DNA from: CAZPUI01 sp964415525
GTDB taxonomy: Bacteria > Acidobacteriota > Holophagae > Holophagales > Holophagaceae
Direction: 5' to 3'
DNA: 64,000 nucleotides
Assembly (NCBI GenBank): GCA_964415525.1
Contig: CAYQAS010000009.1
Coordinates: 1 to 64,000, forward strand
Under the pieces are notes generated by a model that saw only the letters and a program-made list of their open reading frames with translations, was not told the DNA's origin and did no database searches. A program made the position numbers and the translations under genes. Positions 43,502-51,103 of this stretch are shown here, piece by piece. Position 1 is the first letter of the stretch. Each line of letters begins with the position of its first letter.

Positions 43502-44347
43502 ATGCGCATCCTGGTCACCCTCCTGCTCATCGGCCTCCCGGCCCTCGCCCAGGCGCCCCTGCGGCTCATGACCTACAACATTCGCTACGACAACCCGGCG
43601 GATGGCCAGGATGCGTGGGCGCACCGCCGCGAGATGGTCGCCTCCATGCCCCGAATCCACCGGGTGGACCTCCTCTGCATCCAGGAGGGCCTCGCCCATC
43701 AGGTGGCGTTCCTCAAAGAGCGCCTGGGATGGGAGGCCCTCGGTGTGGGACGCGACGACGGCCGCGAGGCAGGGGAACAGGTGGCCATCCTCCATGATCC
43801 CCGCCGACTGAAGCGACTTCGAGGTGGCCACTTCTGGCTTTCCCCCACCCCCGAACGGCCAGGGTTGGGATGGGACGCGGCGTGCCCGAGAATGGCCACC
43901 TGGGCCACCTTCCGGGGCCGGGAGGGCCAACGCTTCCTGGTGTGCAACACCCACCTCGACCACCAGGGCGCCCAGGCCCAGCGCGAAAGTGCCCGCCTGC
44001 TGCGAGCGCGCCTGAAGGCCCTCGCCCGGGGACTCCCGATCCTCCTCGCCGGAGACTTCAATGTGGAGGAGGACTCCGAGCCCATCCGCATCGTCCTGCA
44101 GGGCGGCTTTGAGGATACACGGGCCCAGTCCGAGACTCCGCCCCATGGCCCCCGGCGCACCTATTCCGGATTTTCCGTACGGGATGCCATGGCGGAGGGC
44201 CGACTCGATTATGTCTTCGTGACACCTGGGGTGCGGGTGCTCGGGCACGCCACCCTCGGCGATTTCACGGAAACACTGCGCTTTCCCTCGGACCACCTGC
44301 CGGTCCTGGCGGATCTGGTGATGCCAGTGGCAACGCAGAGGCGCTGA
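43502..44347 (+). CDS. Secreted endonuclease/exonuclease/phosphatase-family hydrolase
   Basis: 281 residues with a signal peptide (MRILVTLLLIGLPALAQA). All EEP motifs are present: TYNIRYDN (N26), E62 in IQEG, NTHLDHQG, G184-D-F-N187, LDYVFV and S263-DH-LPV. It cleaves a phosphodiester or phosphomonoester; the family includes nucleases and sugar- or lipid-phosphatases. Similar secreted EEP proteins accompany GH92 genes in mannan and N-glycan loci of Bacteroidetes, so removal of phosphate from phosphomannan is a reasonable but unproven role. The next gene is a GH92, 108 nt away. Confidence 0.88.
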   Translation: MRILVTLLLIGLPALAQAPLRLMTYNIRYDNPADGQDAWAHRREMVASMPRIHRVDLLCIQEGLAHQVAFLKERLGWEALGVGRDDGREAGEQVAILHDPRRLKRLRGGHFWLSPTPERPGLGWDAACPRMATWATFRGREGQRFLVCNTHLDHQGAQAQRESARLLRARLKALARGLPILLAGDFNVEEDSEPIRIVLQGGFEDTRAQSETPPHGPRRTYSGFSVRDAMAEGRLDYVFVTPGVRVLGHATLGDFTETLRFPSDHLPVLADLVMPVATQRR

Positions 44348-44367
44348 GAAGTCGAAACAGGGCCGCC

Positions 44368-44385
44368 CGTCAATTAGTGCAAACC
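44368..44385 (+). promoter_or_regulatory. Candidate operator, site b (GH92-GH97 operon)
   Basis: Reads CGTCAATTAGTGCAAACC, 70 nt before the GH92 start at 44456. It shares GTCA....AGTGCAAA.C with sites upstream of the PTS operon and the locus B TonB operon. Confidence 0.6.
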
Positions 44386-44455
44386 CGCATGCGGAATGTC
44401 GGCTTGTGAGGCATGGCCGGGCGCTGGATGCTTTCGAAGTCCGAATGGAGACCGC

Positions 44456-47419
44456 ATGCGCTTTCGCACCGCCCTGCTCACCTGCACCGCCTCCTTCGGC
44501 CTCCTGAGCGGGGCTACGGAACCGAAGCCCGTGGACCGGGTGAATCCGTTCATCGGCACCGGCGGCCACGGGCACACCTTTCCCGGCCCCTCCCTGCCCT
44601 TCGGCATGGTGCAGCCCGGGCCCGACACGCGTCTCACGGGCTGGGACGGCTGCGGCGGCTACCACGCCAGCGATTCCGTGATCTACGGATTCAGCCACAC
44701 GCACCTCTCCGGTGTGGGCGTATCGGACTATGGCGACATCCTGCTCCTTCCCGCCACCGGTCCCGTGAAGCTGCGCAACGGCTATCGCGCCCAGGGCGAG
44801 CAGCGCCCCACCCACGACCCGTCGGGCTATGGCAGCGCCTTCCGCAAGGCGACGGAGAAGGCGACCGCAGGCCACTATGCCGTGACGCTGGAGGACTACG
44901 GCGTGAAGGCGGAACTCACCGCCACCCTGCGCACGGGTTTCCACCGCTACACCTTCCAGAAGACCGAGAACGCCCATGTGCTGCTGGATCTCACCCACCG
45001 GGACGAGGTGCTGGCCTCGAGCTTGCGGGTGCTGGACGATCACACCGTGGCCGGAATGCGCCGCAGCAGGGCCTGGGCCAAGGACCAGCCGGTCTACTTC
45101 GTCGCTCGCTTCGACCGCCCCTTCCGCGCCACCCTGGCGGTGGACGATGTCCTGAAGACGGGCCTGCGCTCGGCGGAAGGCCGGAACCTGAAAGCCGTCC
45201 TCCACTTCGACCTGAAGCCCGGTCAGGCGGTGCAGGCCCAGGTGGCGCTCTCGGGTGTGGACGAGGCCGGGGCGCGCCGGAACCTCGCAGCGGAGCTGCC
45301 CCACTGGGACTTCCAGAAGACCCACCAGGCCGCCCGTTCGGCCTGGTCCCGAGAACTGGATCGCGTGCAGGTGCAGGGCGGCACGGAGGCCGAGCAGCGC
45401 ATCTTCTACACCGGGCTCTATCACGCCTACCTTCAGCCCAATGTCTTCACGGATGTGGACGGCCGTTACTTCGGGCGGGACGGCAAGGTTCACGAGGCCA
45501 AGGCGCACACGCAGCACACCGTCTTCAGCCTCTGGGACACCTTCCGCGCCGCCCACCCGCTCTACACGATCCTCCAGATGAAGCGCACCCGCGACTTCCT
45601 GCGCACCTTCCTCGCCCAGTACGATCAGGGCGGCCTGCTGCCGGTGTGGGAGCTCTGGGGCAACGAGACGGACTGCATGATCGCCAACCACGCCATCCCC
45701 GTGATCGTGGACGCCTGGCTCAAGGGCATCCGGGATTTCGACGGCGAGAAGGCCTTCCAGGCCATGAAGAAGAGTGCCATGCAGGAACGGCTCGGGATGG
45801 AGGCCTACCGTCAGTTCGGCTTCATCCCCCATGACCAGGAGGCGGAGAGCGTCTCCAAGACCCTGGAATACGCCTACAACGACTGGTGCATCGCCCAGAT
45901 GGCCAAGGCCCTTGGAAAAGGGGAAGACCACGCCACCTTCCTGAAGCGCAGTCAGGCCTACCTGCATCTGCTGGATCCGGAAACGGGCATCCTACGCCCC
46001 CGCAGCCGCGCCCGCTTCCTCACACCCTTCGATCCCACGGAGGTGAACCACCACTTCACCGAGGCCAATGCCTGGCAGTACACCTTCTTCGTGCCCCATG
46101 ACATCGGAGGCCACTTCGCCCGCCTCGGGGGCCCCGAGGCCTATGCCGCCAAACTGGACGCGCTCTTCAGCGCCCCCAGCCAGACGACGGGCCGCCAGCA
46201 GGTGGACATCACGGGACTCATGGGCCAGTACGCCCATGGCAATGAACCCAGCCACCACGTAGCCTACCTCTATGCCTTCGTGGGCCAGCCATGGAAGACC
46301 CAGGCCACCGTCGCCCGCCTGCGCCACGAGATGTACCAGGACGCACCGGATGGCCTGAGCGGCAACGAGGACTGCGGGCAGATGAGCGCGTGGTACGTGT
46401 TCAGCGCCCTGGGCTTCTATCCCGTCAATCCCTGCGGCGGCCAGTATGTCCTGGGCACGCCCACGTTCCAGCGCGCCACCCTCCAGCTGGAGAACGGCCG
46501 TCGATTCACCGTGCGAGCACAGGGTCTTGAGAAGGGGCCCTACGTCCAGTCTGTGACCCTCAATGGCCAGCCCTGGAACCGCTCCTGGTTTAGTCACGAG
46601 GACCTGATGCGGGGCGGCGAACTGGTCTTCAGGCTCGGCGCCGAACCGAACCACACCTGGGGTTCGGCCCTGGAGGAGCGCCCCCTCAGCGAGGTGGCGG
46701 AACACCGCATCCAGCCCGCCCCCTTTGTGGCTTCGGGGGAGACCGTCTTCCAGGAACGGACGAACCTCGTCCTCGCGAGCACCCAGCCAGGCGCCCACAT
46801 CCACCTCACCACCGATGCCAGCACGCCCACGCCCGCATCGCCGCGGTATACCGCCCCACTGGCCTTCGACCAGGATGTCGTGGTGACCTTCCGGGCCTTC
46901 ACCGATGGCCTGCCCCCGAGCCCCGTGGCCGAAGCTCGGCTGCGGCGCATGCCCGCCCCCTGCGACGTCCAGCTCCTCACCACGCCTCAGTCCCAGTACC
47001 GGCCCGCGCCGGGGGTTCTTGCGGACGGCATCCGCGGCAGCCGGGACTTCCGCCTCGGCGGCTGGCTGGGCTTCGAGGCCACGGACCTTCTTGCCATCGT
47101 GGATCTGAAGACGGTCCGGCCGGTGAAGCGGCTCGCCCTGGGCTGCCTGCAGGACATCAACAGCTGGATCTTCATGCCGACCGAAGTGGTCTTCGAGGGC
47201 TCCATAGACGGCCTGACCTGGCGTCCCGCGGGCACGGTAAGCAACCCCGTGGATCCCCGCAAGGAGGGCGTTGTCCTTCACGATTTCGTGCTGAACCAGG
47301 AAAACACGCAGGTTCGCTACATCCGCGTGCGGGCCCGCAACCTCATGACCTGCCCGGTCTGGCACAAGGGCGCGGGTGGCCCCTCCTTCCTTTTCACGGA
47401 TGAGCTGACGGTCGAGTAG
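44456..47419 (+). CDS. GH92 alpha-mannosidase with C-terminal chitobiase-like and discoidin-like modules, paralog 4
   Basis: 987 residues, the longest of the four. Signal peptide to about residue 22, then the GH92 signature RVNPFIGTGGHGHTFPGPSLPFG. E536 in TEANAWQY and G636-N-E-D-C-G-Q642 are the expected catalytic and calcium residues; NEPSHHVAYLY and GQPWKTQ are intact. After about residue 755 a chitobiase/hexosaminidase C-terminal-like segment (VLASTQPGAHIHLTTD) and then an F5/8-type (discoidin) module (about 840-987) follow, ending FLFTDELTVE. These tails probably hold polymeric substrate. GGAGA lies 5 nt before the ATG. The stop TAG overlaps the GTG start of the GH97 gene by one base. 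Confidence 0.95.
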   Translation: MRFRTALLTCTASFGLLSGATEPKPVDRVNPFIGTGGHGHTFPGPSLPFGMVQPGPDTRLTGWDGCGGYHASDSVIYGFSHTHLSGVGVSDYGDILLLPATGPVKLRNGYRAQGEQRPTHDPSGYGSAFRKATEKATAGHYAVTLEDYGVKAELTATLRTGFHRYTFQKTENAHVLLDLTHRDEVLASSLRVLDDHTVAGMRRSRAWAKDQPVYFVARFDRPFRATLAVDDVLKTGLRSAEGRNLKAVLHFDLKPGQAVQAQVALSGVDEAGARRNLAAELPHWDFQKTHQAARSAWSRELDRVQVQGGTEAEQRIFYTGLYHAYLQPNVFTDVDGRYFGRDGKVHEAKAHTQHTVFSLWDTFRAAHPLYTILQMKRTRDFLRTFLAQYDQGGLLPVWELWGNETDCMIANHAIPVIVDAWLKGIRDFDGEKAFQAMKKSAMQERLGMEAYRQFGFIPHDQEAESVSKTLEYAYNDWCIAQMAKALGKGEDHATFLKRSQAYLHLLDPETGILRPRSRARFLTPFDPTEVNHHFTEANAWQYTFFVPHDIGGHFARLGGPEAYAAKLDALFSAPSQTTGRQQVDITGLMGQYAHGNEPSHHVAYLYAFVGQPWKTQATVARLRHEMYQDAPDGLSGNEDCGQMSAWYVFSALGFYPVNPCGGQYVLGTPTFQRATLQLENGRRFTVRAQGLEKGPYVQSVTLNGQPWNRSWFSHEDLMRGGELVFRLGAEPNHTWGSALEERPLSEVAEHRIQPAPFVASGETVFQERTNLVLASTQPGAHIHLTTDASTPTPASPRYTAPLAFDQDVVVTFRAFTDGLPPSPVAEARLRRMPAPCDVQLLTTPQSQYRPAPGVLADGIRGSRDFRLGGWLGFEATDLLAIVDLKTVRPVKRLALGCLQDINSWIFMPTEVVFEGSIDGLTWRPAGTVSNPVDPRKEGVVLHDFVLNQENTQVRYIRVRARNLMTCPVWHKGAGGPSFLFTDELTVE

Positions 47420-49935
47420 TGCGAATCACAGCCCTGCTTCTCGCCCTCGCCGCGGGCCTCGGGGCCGCAGGTCCACTGCTCCGATCTCCGGATCGCCTCG
47501 TGGAGCTGCGGTTCTCCCTGGAGGCCGGTCGTCTCCACCTGTCCTTGACTCGGCGCGGAGAGGCCATCCTCGCCCCTTCCCCTTTGGGACTGACGTTCCG
47601 TGAAGGCGGCGCCCTGGGCCCCCTGCGCATCACCTCCACGCGTCGGCGGCGGATCGATGAGACGTGGAAGCCGGTGTGGGGCACGACGTCCCGGGTCCGC
47701 AACCGGGCGGAGGAACTGGAGGTAAATCTCCAGGAGGCCCAGGGTCTGCGGAGGCGGATGATCGTCGTGGCCAGAGCGGCGGATGACGGGGCGGCCTTCC
47801 GCTATGTGGTGCCAGCTCAAACCAAGTTGCGGGAGGTGGCACTGCTTTCGGAGGACACGGAGCTGCGCTTCGCCCAGGATGCGAAGGCCTGGTGGATCCC
47901 CGCGGACACCTTCGCGTACGAGGCCCTACACCGCGAAACACCGCTCAGTGCGGCCTCTCACGTGAACACGCCCCTCACCTTGGAGACGGCGAAGGGACAG
48001 GTCGTGTCCGTGCACGAAGCGGCGCTGCTTGACTATTCCGAGCTCACCCTGAAGCGCACGGAGGGCACCCGCTTCCGGGCCCACCTCTGGTCCTGGCCGG
48101 ACGGTGTGGCGGTGAGGGCCCACACCCCCTTCCAAAGTCCCTGGCGCAGCTTCCAATTGGCGGACCGCCCCGGCGGCTTGCTGGAGAGCGCGTTCGTCCA
48201 GAACCTCAACGCGCCCTCTGCCCTGGCGGACACCTCCTGGGTCCGCCCCATGAGCTTCCTGGGCATCTGGTGGGGGATGCACACGAAGGACTGGACCTGG
48301 TTTGAGGGCCCGCAACACGGGGCCACCACGGCGCGGACAAAGCAGTATCTGGATTTCGCCGCGCGCCATGGCGTCGACGCCGTGCTGGCGGAGGGCTGGA
48401 ACCAGGGCTGGGAGACCTGGGGCACGGGCGTCTCGCACCAGGATTACCTTGCGCCCTACGGCGACTTCGATCTGGAGGCGGTGGTCCGCCATGGCCGGGA
48501 ACGGGGCGTGGCCTTCCTGGGCCACCACGAAACCGGCGGCAACATCCCGATGTACGAGGCGCAGCTGGAGGCGGCCTTCGCCCTCTGCGCACGCCTGGGC
48601 ATCCCTTCCGTGAAGACGGGATACGCGGGCCCCATCCTGCCCGCGGGCCAGCATCACCATGGGCAGTGGATGGTGCGGCACTTCCAGCGGGTGGTGGAGA
48701 CCGCCGCGCGCCATCGCGTGACATTGAATGTCCATGAGGGCATCAAGCCCACGGGCCTCGAACGCACCTGGCCCAACCTCATGGCCACGGAGGGCGCGCG
48801 GGGCATGGAGTGGAACGCCACCCTCGACCGCAACCCGCCCCGCCACGACGCCCTGCTGCCGTACACCCGCTTCCTGGGCGGCCCCTTCGACGCCACCACG
48901 GGGATCTTCCGCCTGGACTTCGCGCGGGAGCGGGGCCTCCATGTCCAGAGCACCCTGGCCCGCCAGCTGGCCCTGGCCATCGTGTTCTACAGCCCGTTGC
49001 GCATGCTGGCGGACAAGATCGAAGCGTACGATGGCCACCCCGCCTTCCCCTTCCTGGCCCAGGTGCCCAACACCTGGGACGAGACGCGGGGACTCCCAGC
49101 CGAACTGGGGCACACGGCCGCGGTGGCGCGACGCCGGGCTGACGTCTGGCACCTCGGCGCCATCAATGATGCCGAGCCCCGGGAGCTCGCCTTCCCCCTG
49201 GACTTCCTGGAAAAAGGCCGCACCTACGAAGCGGAACTCTTCACAGATGCGGTGGACACCGACTGGCAGAAACGCCCAGGTAGCTTCGAACAAGGTCGGT
49301 ATCGGGTCACCGCGGGCGATGTGCTGCGGGTGGCGCTGCCCCCGGCGGGCGGCGTGGCCGTTCGCCTGCGACCCGGAAATGGCTCAGGATTACCGGGATT
49401 GGCGGCTTTCCACGCGTCGATCCCGGAGAAGGTCCGCCGCTTCTCTTCCGCGGCCCGACCAGGTGACCTGCGGGTTTCCCACGGGACCCTGGGCGCGGTC
49501 GTGCAGCTCGCCCACGCCCCTCACCCGGCCCACGCCCAAGGCGCCCTGACGGACGGACGCCTCGCCAGCGGCGGCTTTCAGGATCCCGCCTGGGTGGGCT
49601 TCGAGGGCGCGGACCTGGTGGCGACGCTGGACCTCGGGGCAACGCGCGAGGTGCGTGCGGTGCGCCTACAGGCCCTGCATGACCCCGCCAACTGGATCCA
49701 GCTGCCAGCGAAGATCACGGTGGAAGGCAGCGGGGATGGGCTTGCTTGGACAACCCTCGGCACGCACGCGACCGAGGCCCCTTCAGGCCTCGCCCAGCGC
49801 ACCCTGCACATCCCCTTCCCGGCCCGAACCGTCCGCCATCTCCGCATCACCGCCACGCAGCGCCCTTTGCCAGCAGGGCATCCGGGTCATGGCAGGCCGG
49901 GTTTCCTCTTCTGCGACGAGCTTGGGGTCGAGTGA
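47419..49935 (+). CDS. GH97 family alpha-glucosidase-type enzyme with discoidin-like C-terminus
   Basis: 838 residues; GTG start overlaps the GH92 stop by 1 nt. Signal peptide (ALAAGLGAAG), N-terminal beta-sandwich (about 20-280), catalytic barrel (about 290-560). E440 in NVHEG and E464 in ATEGARGMEW are 24 residues apart, as are the base E508 and acid E532 of the inverting enzyme SusB, which points to inverting alpha-glucosidase chemistry rather than the retaining Asp-type. The C-terminal module (about 700-838) resembles that of the adjacent GH92 (FLFCDELGVE versus FLFTDELTVE). Pairing with GH92 suggests removal of glucose caps from N-glycan-like chains (inference). Confidence 0.93.
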   Translation: MRITALLLALAAGLGAAGPLLRSPDRLVELRFSLEAGRLHLSLTRRGEAILAPSPLGLTFREGGALGPLRITSTRRRRIDETWKPVWGTTSRVRNRAEELEVNLQEAQGLRRRMIVVARAADDGAAFRYVVPAQTKLREVALLSEDTELRFAQDAKAWWIPADTFAYEALHRETPLSAASHVNTPLTLETAKGQVVSVHEAALLDYSELTLKRTEGTRFRAHLWSWPDGVAVRAHTPFQSPWRSFQLADRPGGLLESAFVQNLNAPSALADTSWVRPMSFLGIWWGMHTKDWTWFEGPQHGATTARTKQYLDFAARHGVDAVLAEGWNQGWETWGTGVSHQDYLAPYGDFDLEAVVRHGRERGVAFLGHHETGGNIPMYEAQLEAAFALCARLGIPSVKTGYAGPILPAGQHHHGQWMVRHFQRVVETAARHRVTLNVHEGIKPTGLERTWPNLMATEGARGMEWNATLDRNPPRHDALLPYTRFLGGPFDATTGIFRLDFARERGLHVQSTLARQLALAIVFYSPLRMLADKIEAYDGHPAFPFLAQVPNTWDETRGLPAELGHTAAVARRRADVWHLGAINDAEPRELAFPLDFLEKGRTYEAELFTDAVDTDWQKRPGSFEQGRYRVTAGDVLRVALPPAGGVAVRLRPGNGSGLPGLAAFHASIPEKVRRFSSAARPGDLRVSHGTLGAVVQLAHAPHPAHAQGALTDGRLASGGFQDPAWVGFEGADLVATLDLGATREVRAVRLQALHDPANWIQLPAKITVEGSGDGLAWTTLGTHATEAPSGLAQRTLHIPFPARTVRHLRITATQRPLPAGHPGHGRPGFLFCDELGVE

Positions 49936-50340
49936 TCAGCGGACCCACGCCGCCAGTTCGCCGCCGGTGTGGATCACTTCCTCGCTGCGCTTGAGCTCCT
50001 TGCCACTGGCATCCAGAAGCAGGAACGTCGGGTAGACGGAGAGCCGGAAGCGCCGCGCCAGGAGACGGTTCTCTGGCAGTTCCTTCTTGGTCTCGGTGTG
50101 GACCTGGACACTGATGGCCACGAGGTCCTTCATCGCGGCCTGGGCCTCGGGAGAGGGCAGGACCTGTTCCTGGACGTGCTTGCACTGGGGGCTGTAACCC
50201 GTCCAGAGGTAGACGAAGACGCGCTTGTTCTCGGCCTTGCCGCGGGCGAGGGCCTCGGCATAGGCCTTGTCCCCCCGAATGGGCACCTGGGCCACGGCAG
50301 GTAGGAGAGAGAGGCAGAGGGCAAGGGATAGGATGCGCAT
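49936..50340 (-). CDS. Exported thioredoxin-fold protein with single active-site Cys
   Basis: 134 residues, signal peptide to about 18 (LLPAVAQ). Thioredoxin-like pattern: VFVYLWTGYSPQCKHVQ, then YPTFLLLDASGKELKR. The usual CxxC is SPQC, so only the second cysteine remains and disulfide reduction is unlikely by the normal route. GGAGG lies 5 nt upstream of the ATG. Its stop directly abuts the stop of the GH97 gene (convergent, no gap). Confidence 0.78.
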   Translation of the reverse strand: MRILSLALCLSLLPAVAQVPIRGDKAYAEALARGKAENKRVFVYLWTGYSPQCKHVQEQVLPSPEAQAAMKDLVAISVQVHTETKKELPENRLLARRFRLSVYPTFLLLDASGKELKRSEEVIHTGGELAAWVR

Positions 50341-50367
50341 GGCGTCCTCCAGGATGAGATTCAAAGA

Positions 50368-50400
50368 AGGGAGAAAGGGCCCGGTGTCACCACCGGGCCC
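50368..50400 (-). terminator. Terminator of the locus B outer-membrane operon
   Basis: A 10-bp perfect stem GGGCCCGGTG/CACCGGGCCC (50377-50386 with 50391-50400) has a 4-nt loop. On the minus strand it is followed by TTTCTCCCTT. Confidence 0.82.
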
Positions 50401-50457
50401 CTGCCCCGCCCCCCACGACGGAGCCTCCCCACTGCAGGAGTTCTGGTCAGTTCATGT

Positions 50458-51084
50458 CTAGAAGTGCCAGCTGACACCGAGCTGGAGCCAGCTGGGGGTC
50501 ATGGCGTACTTGCCTTCGTCGTAGTTCTTCCAGCCATTGGTGGGCTTCTTATCCTCGGGAGGAGGGGTCAGAAAGTCGCTGCTGGTGCCTGCTTCCACCA
50601 CCGACCAGGTCACACGGGCCGAAAGATTGCGGCTGACGAAATACTCCAGGCCGATCTTTCCGCCGAGCTTGGTGCCTTGCATGTTGGCGTTGTAGGTGGT
50701 GCCATCCACCTGGTCGGCGGAGACCTTCCACTGGTTGGCATTCACGCCCACGAGGAACTTGAGCTTCTCGGAAGGCGTGTTCACCAGGAGTTCGCCGCCC
50801 ACCTGCAGGTGGGTCAGCTTGGCGCCCTTCTGAGTGATTTGAAGGTCCCAACCCGAGAGGGTGCCCACTTCGGCGGTGACGCGGTAGCCGGTGCCGGCGT
50901 GTCCGGTCCAGAAGGTGTAGCCCCCGTGAACGGAGAAGCCCTTGGCGCCCCCGATATCACCCGAGAGGCTGGAGGGTGCGGTGTTCAGCAGGACACCCGC
51001 GTACCAGGGGCCCGTGGGGCCTTCGGCGCGTAGCGTGAGGCCCACGGCCAGGGCAAGGATCAGGGATAGAGAAGTGCGATTCAT
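50458..51084 (-). CDS. Small outer-membrane beta-barrel protein, locus B third gene
   Basis: 208 residues. Signal peptide (LALAVGLTLRAEG), barrel-type strands and terminal WLQLGVSWHF. Homologue of the locus A third gene (11200), in the same position after an Oar-like receptor, here 19 nt away. The start at MNRTSL (51084) is preferred over the ATG six bases upstream because AAGGGAG then lies at normal distance. Unknown function. Confidence 0.75.
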   Translation of the reverse strand: MNRTSLSLILALAVGLTLRAEGPTGPWYAGVLLNTAPSSLSGDIGGAKGFSVHGGYTFWTGHAGTGYRVTAEVGTLSGWDLQITQKGAKLTHLQVGGELLVNTPSEKLKFLVGVNANQWKVSADQVDGTTYNANMQGTKLGGKIGLEYFVSRNLSARVTWSVVEAGTSSDFLTPPPEDKKPTNGWKNYDEGKYAMTPSWLQLGVSWHF

Positions 51085-51103
51085 GGTCATGCTCCCTTGC
51101 GCC

